A DNA stretch of 64,000 nt, taken from the NCBI RefSeq assembly GCF_000970025.1, contig NZ_CP009528.1:620001-684000 (forward strand). The letters are read 5' to 3'. The notes beneath the pieces were generated by a model, which did not search any database, was not told the origin of the DNA, and saw nothing but the letters and a program-made list of their open reading frames with translations. The position numbers and the translations under genes are program-made. Origin of the DNA: Methanosarcina barkeri MS (GTDB taxonomy: Archaea > Halobacteriota > Methanosarcinia > Methanosarcinales > Methanosarcinaceae). Below are positions 26,201-34,008 of this stretch, one piece after another. The stretch's first letter is position 1; each line of letters starts with the position of its first letter.

Positions 26201-27626
26201 CGGAGTTGAAGCTATCCCTGAAGATGAACTATTGCCAAATTATGATACTTCAAAGCCTGGAAGGCCGCGTATTGATATCGTCTATACTACCGCAGGTATG
26301 AGGGATGCTTTCCCGGATAAGATCAAAATGATAGACAGTGCTGTGAAGCTTGCAAGCTCTCTTCCTGGCGTAAACTATCAAAACTATGTAAATCAGAGCT
26401 CTCTTACACTCTACGATTCCCTAATATCTGAAGGGTATGACAACGAGACTGCAACAAAACTCTCTACAATGCGCTGCTTTGCAGTAATGGACGGTACTTA
26501 TGATATAGGGGTCTCAGATGCTATCAGTGCAAGCGGGTCATGGGATAATGAAGAAGATATTGCAAACGTATACCTGGACAAGATGGGATACGCTTACGGA
26601 GAAGATTTCTGGGGAATACAGTCCAGAGCACTCCTCGAAGGCAACCTGAAAAACGTTGAAGCGTCAGTACATTCGTCCTCTTCAAATCTTTATGACTCCC
26701 TTGATAACGATGACCTTTTCCAGTACTTCGGCGGCATGAACCTGGCAACTAGGTATCTTAGCGGCAATACTCCGGAGATGTATATTTCGGACACAAGTAA
26801 CTCGGATGGGGCTCAGATGTTGGGAATGCAAGAGTATCTCAGCAAGGACTTGCGGGCCAGATATTTCAACGACAAATGGATTGAAGGAATGAAAAACTCC
26901 GGATACTCAGGCGGCAGCATGATGTCCGAATTTGTGGACAACCTCTTTGGATGGGAGGTAAGTGACCCTGACCTTGTGGACGATACAGTCTGGCAAGAAG
27001 TGTATGAAACCTATGTAAATGATCCTTCTATGAAAGAATGGTTCAAGCAGAATAATCCCAGTGCTTACCAGTCTGTAACAGCGAGAATGCTTGAGGCAGT
27101 CAGGCACGATTACTGGGCACCCTCAGATGATGTTATCGAAAGCCTTGCAAAGGAATATGAGGAGTCTGTGGCCGAGAATGGGGCTTCGTGTTGTCACCAT
27201 ACCTGTGGAAATCCCCTGCTTCATGAGTTTGTAAGTGGAAAGGTATCTGTTCCGGGCTACTCCGAGCAAATAGAAGCTGCAACTAAAGCCGAAACTCTGG
27301 AGACCACAGAAGAGACCCAGAGTAGTAGCAGTGGTAGTCATCACGATCATAATACTGGAAACGCTACCGTAGTACCAAAAGCCAGTTCATCCAGTAACCA
27401 GACGTCTCAAGAGTCGGACGGAGGATATGGTACAGATACTTCTGAACCTGATCCTGGAGTTCAGAAATCCTCAGATACTGATTATGTTGAAGGGTATGAG
27501 ATGCAGAAAGATTCTGCTGAAGAACCTGAGAATAGTGGTTTCTCATTTTCAGGATCTGATGTTATCGGAATTCTCTTTGTAGTGGTAGTCGCGGGTGGAA
27601 TTTACCTGGGTATGAGAAAGAGATAA
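23298..27626 (+). CDS. Secreted, membrane-anchored CobN-like (HmuS-like) chelatase-family protein
   Basis: A 1442-residue protein. From the ATG at 23298 (GGGGAT upstream) it opens with a clean signal peptide (hydrophobic VLCAVVLLLLA, cleavage near VSA-DE). An ATG 24 bases upstream is in frame but poorly placed. The body is the class-I chelatase large-subunit fold of CobN/ChlH, with HMGTHGTHEWLPG near residue 600. CobN usually has a Lys after LPG where this has Pro. Many NxS/T sequons fit an extracellular location. Near residue 1297 is CCHHTCGNPLLHEF, then a Ser-rich linker with SHHDHN, and a C-terminal membrane helix (VIGILFVVVVAGGIYLG) with a basic end. Cytosolic CobN enzymes insert cobalt and have no such anchor. 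HmuS-type relatives remove iron from haem. It is probably a tetrapyrrole-handling enzyme on the outer face of the membrane; the substrate is unknown. Confidence 0.85.
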   Translation: MRTAQGRLLVLCAVVLLLLAQNVSADENHVNITFICYDGSALAAAEQSNPYNASINVTYISGYSDFSNVTFENQDVIFTYMLWSQFKDIGDDLESAHENGTALIDITSAIDTTYINTSSYDKIFSGTTPYNSTEEKFFYNMGSRGVLKKNTENFLIYLAKTYGDKPELTKDWVYEDPIEFPEAAIYHPDARSSTNESQPDWFENTTDYLEWYSNSTNSNSTNSNESRHIYDKSRPTIGIWFHASDYTGDNLEVIDALIRDLEGKGCNVIAGFDTFNDIHKFYFDENGESLVQCVISLKSFRLNYDDPDKGVQELEDLDVPVLTGLVVTNPANSTDIADSNRGIPSEEVVYKTLLPSIDGIFEYIVIGIDNYDSATGESNYEPLPSQIDWMVNRSINWANLKLEENEDKKVAVIYYNYPSGKDNIVANYLNSTQSMFELLNAMNKSGYEVSGIPENSSKLMEMLQAQGINVGSWAPGVLNGMVENRTEWGLQLIPMDTYKEWFESEIPENLRANVTAEWGEPWSEDLPQNKSVMIYENETGKYIVIPTVRFGNVWLMPQPARGTGQNNDTLYHSNVVPPTHQYIAFYLWLNHEFQPDALIHMGTHGTHEWLPGPTYGMNRTSDWSPLLLQDIPNIYPYIVANVGEGITAEYRGNALIIDHLTPTLERGGLYGDLLNLSTDVEEYYDPGISSQTRAGYQKAIVNEIISLNLSVDLGIENVTALQDYNETEFGNFIKNTLHEYLEDVGNENIPYGMHILSHVPTTNMTYPESDELTGMVRAMLGGSFEDNITAAFYPESSYPLGIPLNDTKVTKLVWEVVTNNTSVSQAQTAVYGKTNSTVALDLEQGLDYKDRLLNCDVEIDRILSALNGGFIPPGSGLDPIMNPDAVPTGRNYYSINSKLYPSEATWEVGKSLAIQMLEDYYNEHGEYPKKVSFSRFGVEFIADHGTLEAEVLYLLGVKPVWDEYGYVTGVEAIPEDELLPNYDTSKPGRPRIDIVYTTAGMRDAFPDKIKMIDSAVKLASSLPGVNYQNYVNQSSLTLYDSLISEGYDNETATKLSTMRCFAVMDGTYDIGVSDAISASGSWDNEEDIANVYLDKMGYAYGEDFWGIQSRALLEGNLKNVEASVHSSSSNLYDSLDNDDLFQYFGGMNLATRYLSGNTPEMYISDTSNSDGAQMLGMQEYLSKDLRARYFNDKWIEGMKNSGYSGGSMMSEFVDNLFGWEVSDPDLVDDTVWQEVYETYVNDPSMKEWFKQNNPSAYQSVTARMLEAVRHDYWAPSDDVIESLAKEYEESVAENGASCCHHTCGNPLLHEFVSGKVSVPGYSEQIEAATKAETLETTEETQSSSSGSHHDHNTGNATVVPKASSSSNQTSQESDGGYGTDTSEPDPGVQKSSDTDYVEGYEMQKDSAEEPENSGFSFSGSDVIGILFVVVVAGGIYLGMRKR

Positions 27627-27672
27627 ACACAGAAGTATGGAATGAAATAAACAGAAAAATGAAATGAAATTC

Positions 27673-27700
27673 AAAAAGGGTTAAACCCTTTTTCTTTTTT
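27673..27700 (+). terminator. Hairpin terminator of the CobN-like gene
   Basis: AAAAAGGGTT, one base, AACCCTTTTT form a perfect stem, followed by a T-rich run (TTTCTTTTTT). It lies about 50 bases after the stop codon. Confidence 0.75.
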
Positions 27701-27766
27701 CTTAAAAAAGACTCTTTATTTTTGATTTTTGCTATTATTGATTTTCAGCACTAATTTTGTTCTTTT

Positions 27767-28213
27767 TCAGTCCGCTGCTCCCTCGTCTTTTTCTTCAGTC
27801 TCTTTTATGTAGGGCTTAATATCCAGCACGGGTGTCCCATTAATTGCATCAAGCCCTTTTACATGGAGCACATTACCCTCCACTTTCAAAAGCTCTACAA
27901 TGGTAAGTCCTATCCCATTAGGGCGATAAGGGCTCCGGCTGGCAAAGACTCCGGAGATTTCTCCGTCGTAATGGCGGCGGTGGATGAGTTTATATCCTTT
28001 AGATTTGTTGAAGTAAAACAGGATGTACAGTTTTTCAAAATCTTCGATTCTGTAAAGCCCATCGGTAAACTCTTTCTTGAGGACTATCTTTGAGACTTTA
28101 CTGTACACCTCTTCATTGTATACTGGTTCAAGGTAGTCGTTTTCGATGTAGCCTACAGGAACCATTTCAATTCCTTCGGAAGCCTCAGGAATTTCATTCA
28201 TCTTTTGCCTCAA
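27767..28213 (-). CDS. trmO: TrmO-type tRNA (t6A37) N6-methyltransferase
   Basis: A protein of up to 148 residues of the YaeB/TsaA (TrmO) family, which uses SAM to methylate t6A37 in tRNA decoding ACY codons. The family core is clear: VPVGYIEN, then the HRRHYDGEISGVFASRSPYRPNGIG region (residues about 78-102, with the conserved SPxRPNxIG loop) and VKGLDAINGTPVLDIKPYI. The upstream FmdE-like gene overlaps it: its stop lies inside this frame, and a second ATG at 28201 overlaps that region and is the more likely start (144 residues). The pair is co-transcribed. Confidence 0.93.
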   Translation of the reverse strand: MRQKMNEIPEASEGIEMVPVGYIENDYLEPVYNEEVYSKVSKIVLKKEFTDGLYRIEDFEKLYILFYFNKSKGYKLIHRRHYDGEISGVFASRSPYRPNGIGLTIVELLKVEGNVLHVKGLDAINGTPVLDIKPYIKETEEKDEGAAD

Positions 28214-28778
28214 AACATGGAATACAAACTATTTTTCCATTTTTAACCCTGCCCATAGGTTCCATGAAACCTTCTCCGCATTTGCTGCAGACCAGGGTGG
28301 GGTGAATTATGGCTTTTTCCGGTGGTTCGGCTTCAACTTCCCTAACCCAGAAAAGCTCTTCTTCGGGCATTTCCAGTATTCTCTGGCTTTTTGCGTCATG
28401 AGATGCACGAAACTCTCTTTCCTCTTCGGGGCTTGCAGTGCCTGCTCTCAATTTTGCGAAGAGTGTGGTGTGCCTTTCGTCCGGGGGGAGGGCATTGGGT
28501 TTCAGGGAAATTCTCAGAGCTTTATTATCGCCTCTTTTGAAGTACGTGTAAACATGTTTTCCGTGATCCTTGAAAATTAGATTCCCTTTCCCAAAGGTGC
28601 ACCCGTTTATTGCCTGAATGGCATCCACAGCGCATGACCGGTTTTCTACAATTGCGACCAGTTCTTCATCTTTGCTGCGGTCTTTGAAGTGATTGGCTGC
28701 AAGTGTTGCTACTCTGTAGCCAATGGAAAGTCCGGGACAGACATGCCCATGAAACTGTACTGCAGTATCGAAATCCAA
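28194..28778 (-). CDS. FmdE-family protein with C-terminal zinc ribbon
   Basis: A 194-residue protein of the FmdE family, named after formylmethanofuran dehydrogenase subunit E but usually not a subunit of that enzyme. The signature FHGHVCPGLSIGYR (residues about 8-21) carries the conserved His and Cys thought to bind a metal, followed by CAVDAIQAINGCTFGKGNL. The C-terminal CSKCGEGF...CIPCF is a treble-cleft or zinc-ribbon motif. The length is typical. It is translationally coupled to trmO. A role in metal or cofactor handling is likely; the molybdenum/tungsten connection is by name only. Confidence 0.9.
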   Translation of the reverse strand: MDFDTAVQFHGHVCPGLSIGYRVATLAANHFKDRSKDEELVAIVENRSCAVDAIQAINGCTFGKGNLIFKDHGKHVYTYFKRGDNKALRISLKPNALPPDERHTTLFAKLRAGTASPEEEREFRASHDAKSQRILEMPEEELFWVREVEAEPPEKAIIHPTLVCSKCGEGFMEPMGRVKNGKIVCIPCFEAKDE

Positions 28779-29568
28779 CTTTTTGACTCCTGATGTTTTT
28801 AGCTCTTAGTTTTACTGATTTCCACGTTAGACTGTCATGATAAAAATGATTAACCCACATTCTGCAGTATTTTTCGAAAATCAATATCTTTTCCTGATAA
28901 AGTTTTTGAAATAGATCTAATTAACTTAAACTCTTAATGGCATTTAGTGAATATTGAATGGTATCGTTTTTTGTCTCTAAACACACCATGTAGTCGCTTT
29001 GCCTTTGGCATAATAGTTCAATAGATCCTCATTTGATTGAAAATCGATAGCAGGAAAATTATGAACTATGAAGTTTTACTGCGGAAACTGGATTTACTTT
29101 GACGAAATAATTTCATATTATTTAGGTATTATTTATAGGTTTTTTGTTTGATTAATATTATAAAAGGTATCTCGTAATAAGAACAGGCTTGCTTTCGAGT
29201 AAGAACTAATGTAACTATTCAGCCTATCTAAACATGTCTGATGATATTGATTCTAGTGATAACGAGAAATCTAAAAAATAATATATAACAAATGAAGAAA
29301 CACAGTCAATAGCTAACAATTAAAAAAAATCAATTTACGCAAATTTGTCTGTTGAATCGTAGTATAAATTACTAATGATACTGTTTTATATAGGCTGAAT
29401 AAGTACAAAATAAGAATATTCACTCTGTACTGTTCTGAGTTTTTACTCTTGAAAAGGCATAAATACCGAACTTGAATTTGAATATTTTATATTTGTTAGT
29501 GTCTGAACGGAAAATACAGATCGGGTTTGAGATCACTAATTATCATTTATAAGCAGGACTCCGCTCAC
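28779..29568. other. 790-base gene-free region
   Basis: AT-rich sequence upstream of the FmdE-like gene. No open frame with protein-like character and no repeat was noticed. Part of it precedes the candidate RNA at 29600. Confidence 0.4.
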
Positions 29569-29599
29569 TTTATATAATATGAATTGAGAGTAATCAACC

Positions 29600-29776
29600 T
29601 CATCCAGAGAATATTATGAAAAATGTTTGATAAAATCCTATTCTATGTAAAAACTCCAAAAATAATTATTGGAATAATTATTATAATTGGGAGCCCTATT
29701 TGCCACCTCTGATAGGCTCCCAATTGCGTGATTCAACCCCTACGATTAAGAGAAAAACCCCTTAACTTTTAATCGT
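29600..29776 (+). ncRNA. Candidate structured small RNA with two hairpins
   Basis: A good TATA box (TTTATATAAT, 29569-29578) lies in an otherwise gene-free region, predicting a transcript from about 29600. Two strong stems follow. ATTGGGAGCC (29686-29695) pairs with GGCTCCCAAT (29715-29724), and CTAT/ATAG can extend it. ACGATTAAGAG (29742-29752) pairs with CTTTTAATCGT (29766-29776) with one G-T pair. A pyrimidine-rich TTGACTTTCCCTTT follows. No protein frame fits. The segment 29777-30108 shows nothing else. Strand and ends are inferred. Confidence 0.4.
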
Positions 29777-30108
29777 TGACTTTCCCTTTATGTTATAGAG
29801 GTATATAACCTATACGACTTTAAAATTTGCGCCACATTAAATTATTTAGCCACAGCAAAATCACAATCGTGAGGCTTAATAGCTGACCGTATCACTAAAT
29901 ATATTTTTTATATGTTAAAGTTTTACAAAAAGCGATGAAATTGCTTGAAAAGCAAAAAAAAATGTTATCTTTTTTTATCTGCTTAATAACTTATATTAAA
30001 TGTATATAAAATTCAATTTTCAGGTGAAAATAGATACAAAGTCTGGTTATAGAAACTAATTCATAATATATATATTTTAGAAATTAATATTCAATATAAT
30101 CTTTTTCT

Positions 30109-30544
30109 TGTTTTATCCCAAAATCCTTTCACTTTTTTAATTTTTATATTATAGTTGTGTATCTTATACAAGTGACCTATTATTTTACTTCAACTTCGAA
30201 TTTGTTTCATTTTACATAATCATTCCACAATACCAAAATGAAATTGAAATTTACTCTATTGGTCATCGGTTAAGGAATTTTCTTGCCTAAAAGCTATCGA
30301 TTTTGCATTAGAAGCCAGCTTAACTTTTAGCCTATTTACATGAAATGGATACCAAGTTCCAGCTCAGAATTTATTAAAATCTTTGAAAAATATTGAGGAA
30401 ATCGACGCAATTTATCACGATTCCTTACTTAACCGAAGACGCATGAAATTTACTCAACATTTAACTTTTTGCGTCGCTTGCTGTTGTATTGTGTATTGAA
30501 CTTCCAAATGGTCTTGAGTCTGCGAAATAATTTCAGGATACAAC
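30109..30544 (+). mobile_element. MITE family A, copy 1, interrupted
   Basis: The two outer pieces, 30109-30256 and 30445-30544, are together homologous over their whole length to the uninterrupted element at 33050-33286, in opposite orientation. Terminal sequences are TGTTTTATCCC at the left and the complement of GTTGTATCC at the right. The middle, 30257-30444, is a foreign insertion described separately. No target duplication is visible around this older copy. Confidence 0.8.
30257..30444. mobile_element. 188-bp MITE family B nested in MITE A
   Basis: Flanked on both sides by the 11-base direct repeat GAAATTTACTC (30246-30256 and 30445-30455), which is present once (GGAATTTACTC) at the matching place in the intact copy of element A. 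This is an empty-site proof of insertion. The ends are imperfect inverted repeats sharing TCGGTTAAG (30266-30274 and the complement at 30427-30435). Too short to encode a transposase; movement by a partner in trans is assumed. Confidence 0.8.
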
Positions 30545-30642
30545 GGTTTTGGGATCCGTTCAAAGATATAAAGCCTGATGTTTGGGTAAATATTAACTTT
30601 CTTAAAAATTCGTCACACTCTTTTCTAAAATTAAAAAAATTC

Positions 30643-31719
30643 TCAGAATTTTTCATTGCTCTGAGAAAAATTGAGAGTTCCAGGTAATCCCAGATTAAAT
30701 TTATATTTTTCAGGACTTGAAGCCTCAAGAATCTGATGCTTTATATAGTACAGTGCGTTCAGAATATTACCACTGTCTTCAGAATTCATATCTCCGGAAT
30801 AGGGATGGATATTTTCTTCAAGGGCATCCAGAAGCCCTGGATCAATGTCGTTTATGAAGTAAGTATCCAGAACCAGAAGGTTTGAAATCTGCTCGTAGAA
30901 TGACGTAAGTTCCCGAAGCCAGTTCGGCACTCCGTAATCTCTTGCATACTTTTCCCTGTTCAGAAACGCAAGGTAACCAGAGATAGTAGTTATAAGATCT
31001 TCAGTTAACATGTTGTCAGGAAACACGATTGGAAAATGTTTCATCGCTACAGGAGCTACATAACTCGGGTATATCATTTCAGACTTACAGACTGAAGGAA
31101 AGAGCCTGGCAATCGAACTGTTAAGCACTGCCGTAATATAGGCATACCTTTCTGGATCCTTGAGAACAATGCCACATCCGTTCTCAAATACATGGTTTCC
31201 TTCAGCATCATATGCAGCCTGCAGATGATAGCCTTCGGTAGCAATAATCTTAGGAGTATTAAAGTACTCCAGAAATCTTCTGCCTTTTATACTGTAGTCT
31301 GAAGATTTAAGGGGAGAGGTATCATGGAGGAACTTTCTTTTGAATTCCAGAATTCTCCCGTAAGCCATAGGGAATCTTGTCTTGAGTTCTTCTGGGGGAA
31401 TTACGTTGTATTCGTTCTTTTTTCCCACTGTGGACAATTCATAAGGCAGCATGAAACGATAAGGTGATGGGCGAAATGCAAATTTTTCGGAAAAGGCTCC
31501 TGATACATACGGATAAACAATTTCAGGTTCTATAAATACAGGTTTGCATAAGCCTTCGCAAAGATAATATGAGTCGGAACCGCCCTCTTCAGGAAGGTAA
31601 AGCCTGTGAAGCAGGCTGTTTTTTGTATTTATACCCTCTAAGATGTTCTCGGAGATATCTCCAAGTGTAACCGGGATTTCACAAATCTTTTCTACGATTT
31701 TGCTTTGTTTAACAAACAT
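30643..31719 (-). CDS. Orphan DNA-methylase specificity-domain fragment
   Basis: A 358-residue protein resembling the C-terminal target-recognition half of large type II/Eco57I-like restriction-methylases (TaqI-like specificity domain). The match is the PKIIATEGYHLQAAYDAEGN strand pair followed by YAYITAVLNSSIARLF, typical of the domain's 'laiLNS' segment. The methylase motifs NPPY and the SAM site are absent and no such gene precedes it, so it looks like the surviving C-terminal part of a larger enzyme. It has a long open frame and may still be expressed. The inverted MITE A copies bracket it and the next gene. Moderately sure of the domain, unsure of function. Confidence 0.55.
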   Translation of the reverse strand: MFVKQSKIVEKICEIPVTLGDISENILEGINTKNSLLHRLYLPEEGGSDSYYLCEGLCKPVFIEPEIVYPYVSGAFSEKFAFRPSPYRFMLPYELSTVGKKNEYNVIPPEELKTRFPMAYGRILEFKRKFLHDTSPLKSSDYSIKGRRFLEYFNTPKIIATEGYHLQAAYDAEGNHVFENGCGIVLKDPERYAYITAVLNSSIARLFPSVCKSEMIYPSYVAPVAMKHFPIVFPDNMLTEDLITTISGYLAFLNREKYARDYGVPNWLRELTSFYEQISNLLVLDTYFINDIDPGLLDALEENIHPYSGDMNSEDSGNILNALYYIKHQILEASSPEKYKFNLGLPGTLNFSQSNEKF

Positions 31720-32279
31720 CTATTTTCCACTTCTGTAGATTTACATTGTGAAATATATTCTTATGCACTTTTTATTTTTCAGGCCACACTTATCTGGATA
31801 GAGTCTATCAGTTGCATGATCATTCCTTAATTTGTTTAACTCTTTGGAGATCTTTGGATGTTATCTAATGGTTATTTATTGATAAATTTTTAATATGTTT
31901 TATTTTCAGATTCGTTTTTAAGTTTGGATTAGTGTTGCATAAATAAACCTAAAATTTTCCATACTTTTAACTTCATCAGGAGTTAAAAGTATGTCATTGC
32001 CGAACAATAATCCATCTGAAATCCAAACAATAATCCATCTGAAATCTATTTTGAAAGCTTTTTCTCTGTCATTTTATTCGTCAATTGTTTCTCCTGCATC
32101 CTATATTTTATTTCTCTCTTATCTATCTACACGGTAACCAATTTCCTAATTATAATATATATAACTTCTTATTATGTGGATAAATTAAGCAAATGTTTCA
32201 CATAATATAAAGAATCGTGGAAAAAAGTGAGTACTCGAAAAAGCCTGAAAAAATACTGCAAAAATTTTTTGCTAACTTG
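31720..32279. other. Intergenic region with strong hairpin
   Basis: No gene. CATACTTTTAACT (31960-31972) and AGTTAAAAGTATG (31981-31993) form a perfect 13-bp stem with an 8-base loop, not followed by a T run on either strand. Just after it ACAATAATCCATCTGAAATC is directly repeated (about 32006-32025 and 32026-32047). The hairpin could be an operator, an element end or a terminator for either neighbour. Confidence 0.6.
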
Positions 32280-32981
32280 TTATTTCTCTTCCATAAGTGT
32301 TATTCTCTTTTCCGTAAGATATCTTTTAAACCATTCTTCAGCCAGATTTGCGACTTCTTCTAAAGTGCCTGGTTCTTCAAAAAGATGGGTTGCTCCGGGA
32401 ACAATCTTAAGTTCTTTTTGTTCTGCTTTCAATCGGTCTAATGCCCACTGATTCATCTTTATTACTTGATAATCCTCTCCACCTACAATAAGTAGTGTTG
32501 GTGCCTTTACATCCGGCAGGGCCTTTTCAGCCAGATCAGGCCTTCCTCCTCTGGAAACTACTGCCTTTATAATATTCGTATGCTCTTTTGCAGCTATGAG
32601 TGCGGCTGCAGCTCCCGTACTGGCGCCAAAGTAACCTATGTTGAGATTTTTAGTCTCAGGATTGCTTAAAAGCCAGTTTGTTACGCTAACAAGCCGGTCT
32701 GCAAGCAGGTCAATATCAAACCTAAGGTGAGCAGTTATCATATCAATTCTCTCTTCCTCAGCTGTCAATAGATCAAATAACAGTGTTCCAAGGCCTTCTT
32801 TCTGAAGTTCCTGCGCAACATGCCGGTTCCGAGGACTGAAACGACTGCTTCCGCTGCCGTGTGCAAAAACAACAATTCCTTTTGCTCCTTCAGGAATTGT
32901 GAGGTTTCCTTCAAGTTTAATGGAATCAATTGGAATTTGTATTTCACTACTGCTTTTACTTTTACTCGATAATTCGCTCAT
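32280..32981 (-). CDS. Alpha/beta hydrolase (dienelactone hydrolase-like)
   Basis: A 233-residue hydrolase. The oxyanion segment VVFAHGSGSSRFSPRN (residues about 32-47), the nucleophile elbow GASTG near residue 119, Asp in VGGEDYQV near residue 174 and the catalytic His in PGATHLFEEPG near residue 200 complete the triad. The HGSGSSRxSPRNR wording is typical of hydrolases encoded beside, or fused to, a phosphoribosyltransferase. That partner gene lies upstream on the same strand, about 370 bases away, with a MITE in the gap. The substrate is unknown. Cytosolic. Confidence 0.9.
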   Translation of the reverse strand: MSELSSKSKSSSEIQIPIDSIKLEGNLTIPEGAKGIVVFAHGSGSSRFSPRNRHVAQELQKEGLGTLLFDLLTAEEERIDMITAHLRFDIDLLADRLVSVTNWLLSNPETKNLNIGYFGASTGAAAALIAAKEHTNIIKAVVSRGGRPDLAEKALPDVKAPTLLIVGGEDYQVIKMNQWALDRLKAEQKELKIVPGATHLFEEPGTLEEVANLAEEWFKRYLTEKRITLMEEK

Positions 32982-33049
32982 GCCAACTCCCTTAAAAGCT
33001 TTACTATTTTATATATCGGTGTTAATTATATATCGGCTTCTGAAAAACA

Positions 33050-33286
33050 GTGTTGTATCCTGAAATAATTTCGCAGATCCAAAACCATTTGAAAGTTCAA
33101 TACACAATACAGTAGCAGTCGATGCAAAAGGTTAAATGTTGAGTAAATTCCAATTCCATTTTGTATTGTGAAATAATCATGTAAAATAAAATAAGTTAGA
33201 AGTTGAAGTAAAATAATGGATCACCTGTATAAGATACACAATTGAAATAATAAATTAAAAAAGCGAAATGATTTCGGGATGAAACA
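33050..33286 (-). mobile_element. MITE family A, copy 2, intact with 14-bp target duplication
   Basis: A 237-base element flanked by perfect 14-base direct repeats GCTTCTGAAAAACA (33036-33049 and 33287-33300). Its ends are inverted repeats of about 24 bases with consensus TGTTnnATCCnGAAAT continuing into ATTTCGC. It has no transposase frame. It is the full-length relative of the interrupted copy at 30109-30544. It sits between the hydrolase and phosphoribosyltransferase genes, probably splitting an operon. Confidence 0.88.
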
Positions 33287-33354
33287 GCTTCTGAAAAACA
33301 TCAAATTATTGTATAAAAAGCACCAAACTATTTTAAAATGTTAAACAATTACTA

Positions 33355-34008
33355 TTATCTTGCCGGAAGAGCCCTTGCTTTATCCAGAAGTTCGCAGACA
33401 TCTTCATCGGTGGTTTGACTGAAGTTTCCGTACCAGGCTCCGACCCCATAGAATGGTTCAGGGGTGGCCATACATATTACTTCGTCTACTTCCTTTTTGA
33501 AAATCTCACACGTATCCGGTGCACCTGTGGGTACTGCAACCACTATTTTAGCCGGATTTTTAGTTTTAATGGCAGATGCAGCTGCACGCATTGTCGCACC
33601 TGTAGCAAGCCCATCATCTACTAAAATCACAGTCGAGCCGCTAATCTCAGGCTTGGGTCTATCTCCACGGTAAGTGCGTTCCCTGCGTTTAAGTTCCTTG
33701 AGCTCATTCTCAGCTACCATATTAATTACCCGTTCAGGTATCTGAAAAGACTTGACAATGTCTTCATTCAACACAAGGACATTGTCAGAAGAGATGGCTC
33801 CCATTGCCAGTTCTTCATTCCCTGGAACCCCCAATTTCCTTACTATAAACACATCCATTTTTACATTAAGTTCCTTTGCAACTTCAAACGCCACCGGAAC
33901 TCCACCACGCGGGAGCGCAAGTATCAACACATCTGAGCGATTTGCATATTTTGAAAGTTCTTTTGCAAGCTTTTTCCCGGCATCTACCCGGTCTTCAAAA
34001 AGTGCCAT
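33355..34008 (-). CDS. Phosphoribosyltransferase family protein
   Basis: A 217-residue type I phosphoribosyltransferase-fold protein. The PRPP-binding motif is VILVDDGLATGATMRAA (residues about 127-143). The N-terminal FEDRVDAGKKLAKELSKY and LALPRGGVPVAFEVAKEL, then VRKLGVPGNEELAMGAI, are typical of the subfamily that pairs with dienelactone-type hydrolases. The true base substrate of this subfamily is not known. The ATG start is preceded by a usable GGAC-type site. It is upstream of the hydrolase in the same direction. Confidence 0.92.
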   Translation of the reverse strand: MALFEDRVDAGKKLAKELSKYANRSDVLILALPRGGVPVAFEVAKELNVKMDVFIVRKLGVPGNEELAMGAISSDNVLVLNEDIVKSFQIPERVINMVAENELKELKRRERTYRGDRPKPEISGSTVILVDDGLATGATMRAAASAIKTKNPAKIVVAVPTGAPDTCEIFKKEVDEVICMATPEPFYGVGAWYGNFSQTTDEDVCELLDKARALPAR

